From Alkalibacter saccharofermentans DSM 14828 (lineage in GTDB: Bacteria; Bacillota; Clostridia; Eubacteriales; Alkalibacteraceae): a stretch of 64,000 bases of DNA. Shown piece by piece: positions 52,213 through 59,214 of the stretch. Under the pieces are notes generated by a model that saw only the letters and a list, made by a program, of their open reading frames with translations, was not told the origin of the DNA and did not search any database. Position 1 is the first letter of the stretch, and every line of letters starts with the position of its first letter. The stretch spans positions 42,227 to 106,226 of the forward strand of contig NZ_FQTU01000008.1 in NCBI RefSeq assembly GCF_900128885.1. The letters run 5' to 3'. The translations under genes were made by a program, and so were the position numbers.

Positions 52213-52290
52213 AACCTTTGAATTACTTAAAGCTTACAACTTTTTCACGAGACGGAGTCTCATTTCTCGACTGCGCAGCAGCCATTTCCC
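52199..52290 (+). repeat. Dispersed 92 bp repeat, inverted copy of 44921-45012
   Basis: Five mismatches in 92 positions against the reverse complement of the other copy. Contains GAGAC-gga-GTCTC (52249-52261) and CTGC-gca-GCAG (52271-52281). Confidence 0.93.
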
Positions 52291-52343
52291 GACCCACCGA
52301 ACACCGCCTCAGCGACTAAACGACTGCTTGACAACCGTTTCCC

Positions 52344-52441
52344 GTACGGCGCAGCCGTACAACAAACAGCCGCTTCAGCGGCTTAGACGGTGCCAAAGGC
52401 ACCTGCTACTCCTTCGGCGTCTGAGCTCGCGGGCTTCGCCC
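52344..52441. repeat. Array of short perfect hairpins with 3-4 nt loops
   Basis: In order: GTACGGC-gca-GCCGTAC (52344-52360), AGCCGC-ttca-GCGGCT (52368-52383), GGTGCC-aaa-GGCACC (52389-52403) enclosed by AGACG/CGTCT (52385-52422), and GGGC-ttc-GCCC (52431-52441). No frame with a ribosome site. The gap 52087-52573 otherwise holds the GGT leader, the purine tract, the 92 bp repeat and two terminators. Confidence 0.85.
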
Positions 52442-52444
52442 AAT

Positions 52445-52505
52445 AAAAAAACAGCCACCCAAACCATTAAAAGCTAGCTTTATAATTTGGGTGGCTGTTT
52501 TTTTG
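52445..52505. terminator. Bidirectional terminator hairpin
   Basis: AACAGCCACCCAAA and TTTGGGTGGCTGTT arms with A and T runs outside. Second barrier after the cold-shock gene. Confidence 0.88.
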
Positions 52506-52525
52506 CTGTTTCTCAGCTTATCGCG

Positions 52526-52555
52526 CAAAAAAAACCTTATGTCATTGACATAAGG
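52526..52555 (-). terminator. Terminator after the cold-shock gene
   Basis: CCTTATGTCA and TGACATAAGG arms, followed on the minus strand by eight T; 18 bp past the stop. Confidence 0.92.
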
Positions 52556-52573
52556 CAAAATATTTTAATTGAA

Positions 52574-52774
52574 TTATTTTACAACCATGATATTTTCTGC
52601 TTGAGGTCCTTTTGGTCCTTGAACAACGTCGAAAGTTACCGCTTGTCCTTCTTCCAAAGTTTTAAACCCGTCAGATTGAATTTGAGAATAATGTGCGAAA
52701 ACATCGTTTCCGTTATCTCCTGTAATAAAACCAAATCCTTTGTCTGCATTAAACCATTTTACTGTACCACTCAT
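52574..52774 (-). CDS. Cold-shock protein, CspA family
   Basis: 66 aa single cold-shock domain. GTVKWFNADKGFGFITGD holds RNP1 (KGFGFI) and DVFAHYSQI RNP2-like (VFAHYS; the usual His is shifted as VFxHxS), both of which bind single-stranded nucleic acid. It works as RNA chaperone. Ribosome site AGGAGGT. The 5' leader is about 130 nt long, as expected for thermoregulated csp mRNA. Confidence 0.96.
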   Translation of the reverse strand: MSGTVKWFNADKGFGFITGDNGNDVFAHYSQIQSDGFKTLEEGQAVTFDVVQGPKGPQAENIMVVK

Positions 52775-52913
52775 ATGTGTGTACCTCCTAATATTATTTT
52801 CCTAAATCATCTCAAAACAGATAACAAACAATTTAATTAGGATAACACTCATGAAAGCGCTATTTAACAGTAATTGATGTTAATACTATTTGGTAAAATT
52901 TAAGTACTTGCTT

Positions 52914-52942
52914 ATCATAACATGTATAAACTCTGTTGTCAA
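52914..52942 (-). promoter_or_regulatory. Sigma-A promoter for the cold-shock gene
   Basis: Minus strand TTGACA, 17 bp, TATGAT. Start of transcription near 52907, leaving a leader of roughly 130 nt. The promoter lies just before the 3' end of the upstream zincin gene (stop at 52948). Confidence 0.75.
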
Positions 52943-52947
52943 ATTTT

Positions 52948-53322
52948 TTATTTTCTTTTACCTTCAAAATATTTTTCCATAAATTCTCTGTCTTCAATCT
53001 CAAGATCTCGCTCTCCTGCCAAGGATTCCAGATGGTGGACAAACTCGTGCTTTAAGGTGTCCTTAAGTCTCTTTTTAATTCCCGACCTTGACATATTGCC
53101 ATAAACCTTCATAAAAGATCCGTAATAAATCGTTATATACCTTCCCATAGGGCCACCTCTATGATACTCACCCAGTATGAAAAGGTCACGATCCAAGGAT
53201 TGCTCATTTTCTTTTTTCTGAGGCAGAAGAAGTATTCCTCCATTCAAGTCTTTAAAAAGTCCCTCTGGAAATCTTTCGACGATTTCATTAAGCATGTCTT
53301 CCATTTCATCTATTGATATCAT
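52948..53322 (-). CDS. Minimal zincin-like metallopeptidase family protein
   Basis: 124 aa. The zinc motif HEFVHHLESLAGERDLE contains HExxH plus the distal Glu/Asp typical of the small MMP-like family (PF06262-type). N-terminal half has an acidic amphipathic helix and the GGILLLPQ and YYGSFMKVYG strands. Cytoplasmic, role unknown; substrate proteolysis has not been shown for most members. ATG 53322 lies 7 bases after AGGAGAG; a GTG one codon earlier is possible. Confidence 0.85.
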   Translation of the reverse strand: MISIDEMEDMLNEIVERFPEGLFKDLNGGILLLPQKKENEQSLDRDLFILGEYHRGGPMGRYITIYYGSFMKVYGNMSRSGIKKRLKDTLKHEFVHHLESLAGERDLEIEDREFMEKYFEGKRK

Positions 53323-53470
53323 CACATATCTCTCCTGATTTCTTCTTTATACTAGAATTATACACCAAAAAACTTCTAAAAAGCTAAAATTCATATCGAA
53401 AATCTGTTGCCCTATCTAAAAGTGGGTATATAGATACTTATAATACCAGCAAAACGAGGAGGAATGATGA

Positions 53471-53677
53471 ATGAAAAATTTACTGTTGAACGTACGTGGA
53501 ATGAGCTGTTCCCATTGTGTCAGCACGATAGAGAAGGCCTTATCTTCCTTGGAAGGAGTCATAAGCGTCGTCGTCAGTCTTGAAGACAAAAACGTCTCAG
53601 TCGATTACGATGAAACCAGGCTAAATCCAGAAGCAATCAGCGATACCATCCAAGATAGTGGCTACACCGTTTTATAG
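53471..53677 (+). CDS. copZ: Heavy-metal-associated domain protein, CopZ-like copper chaperone
   Basis: 68 aa with one HMA ferredoxin-like fold. GMSCSHCVSTIEKAL has the metal-binding CxxC, with the Met before it as in copper chaperones. It would hand Cu(I) to a P-type ATPase. The CopB-type pump at 11-13 kb lacks a CxxC domain and is distant, so a CopA elsewhere is a likelier partner. Strong site AGGAGGAATG. Confidence 0.88.
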   Translation: MKNLLLNVRGMSCSHCVSTIEKALSSLEGVISVVVSLEDKNVSVDYDETRLNPEAISDTIQDSGYTVL

Positions 53678-53695
53678 CGCCTATAAAGCCTCCCT

Positions 53696-53724
53696 TTGAA
53701 CATACATTCAAATTGTGGTAAAAT
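53696..53724 (+). promoter_or_regulatory. Sigma-A promoter for the DUF6054-like gene
   Basis: TTGAAC, 17 bp spacer, TAAAAT, 43 bp before the start codon. Confidence 0.6.
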
Positions 53725-53766
53725 TATACATAGGTTGTTCATCTAAAAGAAAAAGGAGGTTTTAAA

Positions 53767-54108
53767 ATGGCTAGTCTCTCCATGTATGGTCCCGGAGACG
53801 TGGAAAGCGTTTCAAACGCCTTGTCCAACGATATCTTAAACAGCGGGGTAAGTTGCGAGCTTGTGGACACGATAAACAGAACAGTTGGACAAACGTCCAT
53901 ATGCATCATGGTGTTCGAAAAATATTATATGCGCTCCTCCAACAGAGCGAGCCTTACGGTTAGCGTCATCGGAGATAATAAAAATGTCTGTGTGGACGCT
54001 ATAGGTGCAGGCGGAGGGCAAGGAGCGTTTTTCAGGTTTTCTTGGGGCGCTGAAGAAGATTTTGTAGCAGAAGTTGAAAAATCCCTTAAAAAATTCGGCT
54101 TCAGATAG
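53767..54108 (+). CDS. DUF6054-like small protein
   Basis: 113 aa soluble protein. The order of SCELVDTI, VFEKYYMRSSNRASLTVSV, GAGGGQGAFFRFSWGAEEDF and an amphipathic C-terminal helix fits a small conserved family of Clostridia that I recall as DUF6054. No catalytic motif is visible. It has its own promoter and a perfect AAGGAGG site. Function unknown. Confidence 0.6.
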   Translation: MASLSMYGPGDVESVSNALSNDILNSGVSCELVDTINRTVGQTSICIMVFEKYYMRSSNRASLTVSVIGDNKNVCVDAIGAGGGQGAFFRFSWGAEEDFVAEVEKSLKKFGFR

Positions 54109-54137
54109 CCCACTACTTTTCTTGAGGAGTTGTTGCC

Positions 54138-54194
54138 ATGGCAACGGCATTTGTAAAGCCTGGAGCATGTGGTGAGGCAAACGGTTTTGAATAA
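54138..54194 (+). CDS. Possible 18-residue micro-ORF
   Basis: ATG eight bases after GAGGAG opens 18 codons (starts MATAFVKPGA, one Cys, ends GFE). The start is inside a perfect 14 bp palindrome, GTTGCCATGGCAAC (54132-54145). It lies 29 bp after the DUF6054-like gene. There is no homology support, so it may equally be a chance frame in a 3' untranslated region. Confidence 0.2.
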   Translation: MATAFVKPGACGEANGFE

Positions 54195-54229
54195 GTGTTT
54201 AAGGGATGTGGTGATTAAGATAAGCAGGT

Positions 54230-54268
54230 AAAATCTAAAAGGGAACACCCTTGAGGTAAGATGTTCCC
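54230..54268 (-). terminator. Terminator after the polysaccharide deacetylase gene
   Basis: GGGAACA and TGTTCCC arms (54241-54247, 54262-54268), followed on the minus strand by TTTTAGATTTTA. Confidence 0.75.
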
Positions 54269-54275
54269 CTATTTC

Positions 54276-55484
54276 TTATTGTGGGATAACCAATACCTGA
54301 TTTACATATATCAGGTTTACGTTTTTTATGTTATTTGCTGCAGCTATTCGGGTCACGGTCACTCCATATCGTCCTGCGATTGCAGATAGGGTATCCCCGG
54401 CTTTTACAGTGTATCTAACCTGGGTTCCCGGCTGTGGCGTCGGTTGAGGTGCAGTTCCGGTACCCGGAATTATAAGCACCTGCCCTACTCTTATGAGATT
54501 TACATTAGTTATGTTGTTTGCATTTGCCAATTGAGTCACCGTCACTCCATACCTTCTGGCAATTGCTGATAGTGTATCCCCGGCTTTTACTGTGTATCTA
54601 ACCTGGGTTCCCGGCTGTGGCGTCGGTTGAGGTGCAGTTCCAGTCCCTGGAATTATAAGCACCTGTCCTACTCTTATGAGATTTATATTAGTTATGTTGT
54701 TTGCATTTGCTATCTGGGTTACAGTTACTCCATACCTTCTTGCTATCCCATACAAAGTGTCCCCAGCTTTAACTACGTAGGTTGTCTGCTGCGTTGTACC
54801 CAAAAGCTGATTTAACGTCACGAACTTGTATCCTTGGGATTTCAAGTTGCTGATGATTCCGGGAAGTGCTGCGACAGTGTTTTTAGCACCTGATCCGGTA
54901 TGCATCAAAACTATCGCTCCCGGTTTTATATTGTTGCGCACTCTGTTTGTTATATCGGTCACGGAATCACCCCGCCAGTCTATGGTATCAATTGTCCAAT
55001 AGATTGTTTTTGTATATCCTGCCGCTCCTACCGCTTTCAAAACTGAAGCATTGTAAGCACCAAACGGAGGCCTGAAATATGGCTTAGTGCTCTTGCCTGT
55101 TATGTTTTTGATTAGATTGTCAACCTTTGAAAGCTCTTCTGTCATCTTGGCTGCCGTTATTTTAGTAAAATCAGGGTGTGAATATGAATGGTTGCCTATT
55201 ATGTGACCTTGCTGGTCAATTTTTTTGATAAGATCCGGGTGATGTTCTGCAGCTCTGCCTGTTACAAAGAAAGTTGCCTTGATATTGTTTTTTGCAAGGA
55301 TGTCAAGTATCGGATTTATGTTTTTTCCGTCATCTCCGTCGTCAAATGTAAGTGCCACGAGTTTTTCGGTGGTGCTGCCTTTTGTAATCAGCTGGGAATC
55401 AGCTGAAAAAACCGGAGCCGAAGCCAACAACAAAAGGACTGCCGCAAAGGAAATGATCTTGAGCAACTTTGTTTTAAGGTACAT
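54276..55484 (-). CDS. Polysaccharide deacetylase with three LysM domains
   Basis: 402 aa exported protein. Signal peptide to about residue 28 (ASAPVFSADS), NodB deacetylase domain with TFDDGDD, HSYSHPDF (metal HxxxH), RPPFGAY and VLMHTG, then three LysM repeats of about 45 residues separated by TPQPGTQV linkers. LysM units 2 and 3 are nearly identical. It binds peptidoglycan or chitin-type glycan and removes acetyl groups from N-acetyl sugars, possibly for wall remodelling or lysozyme resistance. Domain order (catalytic first) is common in Clostridia. Confidence 0.92.
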   Translation of the reverse strand: MYLKTKLLKIISFAAVLLLLASAPVFSADSQLITKGSTTEKLVALTFDDGDDGKNINPILDILAKNNIKATFFVTGRAAEHHPDLIKKIDQQGHIIGNHSYSHPDFTKITAAKMTEELSKVDNLIKNITGKSTKPYFRPPFGAYNASVLKAVGAAGYTKTIYWTIDTIDWRGDSVTDITNRVRNNIKPGAIVLMHTGSGAKNTVAALPGIISNLKSQGYKFVTLNQLLGTTQQTTYVVKAGDTLYGIARRYGVTVTQIANANNITNINLIRVGQVLIIPGTGTAPQPTPQPGTQVRYTVKAGDTLSAIARRYGVTVTQLANANNITNVNLIRVGQVLIIPGTGTAPQPTPQPGTQVRYTVKAGDTLSAIAGRYGVTVTRIAAANNIKNVNLIYVNQVLVIPQ

Positions 55485-55553
55485 ATCTTTTCACCTCGCG
55501 TAGCAGATTAATATTTATCTCTGCCTACTATATATACCCAAAAAACCGATAAG

Positions 55554-56297
55554 TCAACCTGTTTCATATCCAATCTCCGGTTCATACTCGATTGCCATAG
55601 TTGGACAATCCTCTACAGATTTCAATACCCTTTCCAGATCGTTCTGATTAATTTCCTCGATCATAACCCTTGCCTTATCGTCGAAAATTTCGTAGTACTC
55701 CGGAAGCATCTTAACACATACGCCGCAGCCTAAGCAGTAATCCTCCTTGATTTTAAACACACCTGTTTCCTGGAAGTTTTTATCTGCAGGCAAATCCTTT
55801 CTTTTAACAGCCTTTGACATAATCTGCGCCATTATAAGTATTGCCCCCACTGTGAGTACCCACCTTGCTGCCATAAACTCAATTCCTAAAAACTTCACCT
55901 CATTGGCTAGCATGGGAATTTTAATAACAGCCCAAGAGCTTAACACGATTACGATATTTGTAATGCTCGCTCCTTTTCCCAACAATGTTTTACAGACGGG
56001 AAACGCCGCATATATGGGTCCTGCAGAAATGCTGCCCAAAACCAGGGAATAGATTTTCCCTTTCCAGCCTGAATCTTCACCAAAGCTCTCCATGATTATT
56101 TTTTTAGGAACCAGAGCCTCTAATACCACGGTAAATAGAAATATGACAGGTAAGACCTGGAACATCTCGATGAGATAGTAGACACTGTTATTAACCGATA
56201 TAAAGGCTTTGTCGGGAGAAACAGCAAACATCCCCATATATAATAGAACTACTGCAAAAAGGAGCTTATTGCCCTTCACCAAGATAAGAATCTTCAT
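55554..56297 (-). CDS. Permease half with C-terminal ferredoxin-like [Fe-S] domain
   Basis: 247 aa. Five or so membrane helices (1-175), with VLGSISAGPIYAAFPVCKTLLGKGAS as the permease core motif, then a soluble tail with CLGCGVC..C pattern (CxxCxxC near 190, and a CP near 227), consistent with a single Fe-S cluster of the ferredoxin type. The fold resembles DUF318/ArsP-type permeases, here split into two genes. Start overlaps the stop of the upstream half as ATGA, so the two are translated together and probably pair in the membrane. Substrate unknown. Confidence 0.75.
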   Translation of the reverse strand: MKILILVKGNKLLFAVVLLYMGMFAVSPDKAFISVNNSVYYLIEMFQVLPVIFLFTVVLEALVPKKIIMESFGEDSGWKGKIYSLVLGSISAGPIYAAFPVCKTLLGKGASITNIVIVLSSWAVIKIPMLANEVKFLGIEFMAARWVLTVGAILIMAQIMSKAVKRKDLPADKNFQETGVFKIKEDYCLGCGVCVKMLPEYYEIFDDKARVMIEEINQNDLERVLKSVEDCPTMAIEYEPEIGYETG

Positions 56298-56776
56298 AAC
56301 ACCACCCCCATCAACAGCGCGATGGACACAGCAAATACAAAGCTTAAACTATTTCTTAAAAATGTAAACTTAAGGCCAAATTCTTTTTTCTCCAACGAGA
56401 ACGTCACTAAGCCCACCATAGTCAAGGTTGTCAAAAATGCTACTGCCGGCACCACGCTTGCACCTGCATCAACCAAAGAGCCAACAAGGGGAAATGCCAC
56501 GAATGCGGGTATCAACGTGATGCTCCCAACGATTGCAGACCCTATCGTAGAAAACAATACATTTGAAGATCCCAAAAAATCTTTGATGCTCTCCGGGGGA
56601 ACCATCGTAAGTATAAAACCAATCAAAAATATGACTCCGATTATCTCGCCTATCATATTTTTCATCATGCCCTTAGATTTTTTCATGGCTTCAAAGGTCT
56701 TTTGCCTGTCTTTCTTTAGAGACGAAGCAAACAGAACTAATGCTATCACCCAAAATATTTTTGTGAAAATATCCAT
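56294..56776 (-). CDS. Permease, partner half
   Basis: 160 aa with four to five membrane helices. GSAIVGSITLIPAFVAFPLVGSLVDAGASVVPAVAFLTTL is an inverted-topology counterpart of the core motif in the partner protein, as expected for a permease whose two repeats are encoded separately. Followed by the partner with a 4 bp overlap. It is divergent from a Crp-family regulator; the shared gap is 84 bp. Start after AGGAGGA. Confidence 0.75.
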   Translation of the reverse strand: MDIFTKIFWVIALVLFASSLKKDRQKTFEAMKKSKGMMKNMIGEIIGVIFLIGFILTMVPPESIKDFLGSSNVLFSTIGSAIVGSITLIPAFVAFPLVGSLVDAGASVVPAVAFLTTLTMVGLVTFSLEKKEFGLKFTFLRNSLSFVFAVSIALLMGVVL

Positions 56777-56791
56777 ACCGTCCTCCTAATA

Positions 56792-56820
56792 TTGATTTTT
56801 TAACAGGATATCATTATAAT
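56792..56820 (+). promoter_or_regulatory. Sigma-A promoter for the Crp-family regulator
   Basis: TTGATT, 17 bp spacer, TATAAT. Transcription start near 56827. Confidence 0.8.
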
Positions 56821-56832
56821 CAAGAATAAGTA

Positions 56833-56846
56833 GTTACCAAGGTAAC
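56833..56846. promoter_or_regulatory. Candidate operator for the Crp-family regulator
   Basis: GTTACCAAGGTAAC is a perfect 14 bp palindrome just past the start of transcription and right before the GGAGG site, a position suited to autorepression. Confidence 0.55.
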
Positions 56847-56860
56847 ACAAGGAGGCTCTG

Positions 56861-57511
56861 TTGAAAAAATATATCGATTCAATAAAAAACACCGTCCTAG
56901 CATCTTCCCTTCCGGAGTCTGAAATATATAATCAGCTTATTAAAGGAGGCTTCAAAGTTGAGAACTATTCAGCAGGGGCCTTGCTCCATATAGATGGAGA
57001 AGAATGCACCAGTTTAGATATAATACTTTCGGGGAAGATCGTAGTTGAAAGAATTGACTTGTCGGGGAATCTTCTGACTATATCAGAATTTCACAGAGAC
57101 GACATCTTGGGAGGCAACCTGCTTTTTTCCAAACAGCCTTTCTATCCCATGACTATTACAGCCAAGACACCTTCAAGCATTTTGTCCATGGATAAAAATA
57201 CGCTCTTTCAAATATTGTCGGAAAATCCCGAATTCCTTCTGACATACCTGGAGTTCATTTCTGACAATGCAGCAATTCTAGGTAATAAAATCAAACACTT
57301 TATAAAAAAAAGCATACGGGAAAGCATAATGGCTTATCTTGAATACGAATCTAAGAGACAAAAAAGCACGGTAATCCAGCTGGACATGACAAAGAAGGCA
57401 CTGGCTGAGAGAATAGGAGTCGAGCGCACCTCCCTGTCCCGAGAACTCGGGAAGATGAGAAAGGAAGGGCTGATTACCTTTGACGGAAAATCCATAACAC
57501 TGTTGAGTTAA
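56861..57511 (+). CDS. Crp/Fnr-family transcriptional regulator
   Basis: 216 aa. N-terminal cyclic-nucleotide-binding-like beta roll (about 30-120, YSAGALLHIDGEECTSLDIILSGKIVVERID), dimer helix, and a C-terminal winged helix with DMTKKALAERIGVERTSLSRELGKM as the HTH. No Fnr-type Cys cluster and no cAMP-binding RxS motif are evident, so the ligand is unknown. Divergent from the permease/ferredoxin pair, whose promoter it probably controls. TTG start after GGAGG. Confidence 0.9.
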   Translation: MKKYIDSIKNTVLASSLPESEIYNQLIKGGFKVENYSAGALLHIDGEECTSLDIILSGKIVVERIDLSGNLLTISEFHRDDILGGNLLFSKQPFYPMTITAKTPSSILSMDKNTLFQILSENPEFLLTYLEFISDNAAILGNKIKHFIKKSIRESIMAYLEYESKRQKSTVIQLDMTKKALAERIGVERTSLSRELGKMRKEGLITFDGKSITLLS

Positions 57512-57594
57512 TCGCCAGTTGCCTGCAGCCTTGGCTTTCGTTTGCCCGCTCAACAACCGGGTATTAAACTAGTGAAACAAAAATCAAACGTATA

Positions 57595-57620
57595 AAGCTC
57601 CGGTTTAGGTACCGGAGCTT
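57595..57620. terminator. Terminator between the regulator and the LuxR gene
   Basis: AAGCTCCGG and CCGGAGCTT arms with an 8 nt loop; T-rich but imperfect tails on both strands. Confidence 0.75.
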
Positions 57621-57623
57621 CTC

Positions 57624-59033
57624 TTATCCTGCTACAAAATCATTTCTGTATTTTTTTATAAAATCCATCTTGTTCTTGACCTCAGATTTGCTGTAAAGAT
57701 TTTTTACATGGTATTTAATAGTGTTTTCACTGACGTACAGCTCTGCTGCTATCACTTTATAAGTATACCCTTTAACTAAAAGAGCCGCTATTTCTTTCTC
57801 TCTGTCAGTAAATTCTGCCAACGAACTATTGTGAATCAATTCTTCCTGCATTCCAGTGTTTCCCCTAGATGCCACGCCCACGGTACCAGAGTATAAAAAC
57901 ACATGGTATCCCATGACCTTTGTCAGCTGTTCATTTAAAACCGGCAACAGCATCAATACTACGAACACGACTATAAACGCCACCATGGTCACAGCTGCCA
58001 CATCGTATATTCCACTTAAAAATCCCGTAAACATGGAGCCTGCAGAGATTCCTATGACATTGATTCCCAGTCCAAGGCCAAAGACCTTCGCAGGATTTTT
58101 ATAATATTTGAAGAGACCCGCTAAAACGCTCCACCAAAAGATATCAAAAATGCCTAAAGCTCCTATCATCAGGCCATTTATTCCAAGATAACTCATTATT
58201 GATCGGTCCAATATCAAAAACAATACATAGGATATCCCAAGCAGGCTTAAACCAATATATAAGGCATAACTCCTCAACCGGCCCTTGGGAAACTTAAATA
58301 TAAAGAAAACAGCAAGCATATATGGCAATACAAAATAATAGCTAGCAATTTTTGTTAAATGCCCAAACTCAGGGGCGACCACTTCGTACATGAACCCGGA
58401 GTTCAAAGTGATCATAAATATGAACAAAGCCAGACAATATGCAGGCTTCATATTTTTATCAGAATCGCTGCCTTCATCAGCATTAGATAAATCAGGCTCT
58501 ATTTTTTTCGCTTTTGATCCTAAAATAAATGAGGCTGCCAAAAACAAAAGAGATCCCAACAAGCCTGCCCTTCCATTTGTATGGACCGTTAAAATGCTCA
58601 ATATCATAAAACCTGCGTTAGAGCATATCAAAACCATTGCGATCGCTTCAAAAGCATTTTCTTTTTTTATATAGTGCTTTAGGAAAAAAGCCCAGCCTCC
58701 AATAAAAATTCCGGATGCAAATGACATCGCTATTATAGAAATCTCCCATAGAATCGTATAAGGTAACAAAAATACGAGGCTTCCGACAAAACATAGCGCG
58801 ACTACCGAACTTAAAATTTTCTTTGCTTCTGCAACAGAAGATATAACAAATCCTGAGCTTATCAATCCTGCTGCATGCAATGCCACTGCATAGTAAGGAT
58901 AACTCAAAATATCCACACCAGCACCCTCAATCAGCCCGTACATTATCGGTCCCTTAAAAACAACTGCCAAAAGCCAACTAGAAAACAATGAAAAACACCC
59001 TACAGTCAAGCTTTTTGCTGAGAAATTACCCAT
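57624..59033 (-). CDS. Membrane-embedded LuxR-family regulator (MFS-like domain plus HTH)
   Basis: 469 aa. About twelve membrane helices over residues 1-385, arranged like a transporter, followed by a cytoplasmic LuxR HTH: LTDREKEIAALLVKGYTYKVIAAELYVSENTIKYHVKNLY (about 405-445). The design is known from anaerobic gut Actinobacteria and some Clostridia, where the membrane part is thought to sense a small molecule directly. It lacks neighbours that identify its target; convergent with the Crp gene and next to the giant surface protein. Extended -10 (TGATATACT) lies near 59098-59106 on the minus strand. Start after AAAGGAG. Confidence 0.85.
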   Translation of the reverse strand: MGNFSAKSLTVGCFSLFSSWLLAVVFKGPIMYGLIEGAGVDILSYPYYAVALHAAGLISSGFVISSVAEAKKILSSVVALCFVGSLVFLLPYTILWEISIIAMSFASGIFIGGWAFFLKHYIKKENAFEAIAMVLICSNAGFMILSILTVHTNGRAGLLGSLLFLAASFILGSKAKKIEPDLSNADEGSDSDKNMKPAYCLALFIFMITLNSGFMYEVVAPEFGHLTKIASYYFVLPYMLAVFFIFKFPKGRLRSYALYIGLSLLGISYVLFLILDRSIMSYLGINGLMIGALGIFDIFWWSVLAGLFKYYKNPAKVFGLGLGINVIGISAGSMFTGFLSGIYDVAAVTMVAFIVVFVVLMLLPVLNEQLTKVMGYHVFLYSGTVGVASRGNTGMQEELIHNSSLAEFTDREKEIAALLVKGYTYKVIAAELYVSENTIKYHVKNLYSKSEVKNKMDFIKKYRNDFVAG

Positions 59034-59168
59034 AAAAAATTACTCCTTTATAAAACATATAATCGTTCTGCATAAATATTCAGAAAATTTATTCATTAGT
59101 ATATCATAGTTTTTGAGATAATCACATAATAATCCTGTATTTATGAATATCTAACCTGTACAAAAATA

Positions 59169-59203
59169 AAAGGCATCTCTTTTTTGTTTAAAGAGATGCC
59201 TTT
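59169..59203. terminator. Terminator after the giant surface protein
   Basis: AAAGGCATCTCTTT pairs with AAAGAGATGCCTTT (14 bp, 7 nt loop). On the minus strand the tail is TATTTTTG. Confidence 0.88.
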
Positions 59204-59214
59204 CGTCCTTCATA

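Noticed and set aside
55554..56776. Frameshifted single permease gene
   Set aside because: The two halves overlap by ATGA, each has its own start and a ribosome site, and each forms a complete set of helices. A split two-gene permease is the better reading.
57515..57580. Minus-strand string GGGCAAACGAAAGCCAAGG, like a third c-di-GMP riboswitch
   Set aside because: The P2 hairpin is missing, the GACGCAAAGCC core is broken and the closing end is not in register. It is at most a worn-out fragment, and it lies downstream of both flanking genes.
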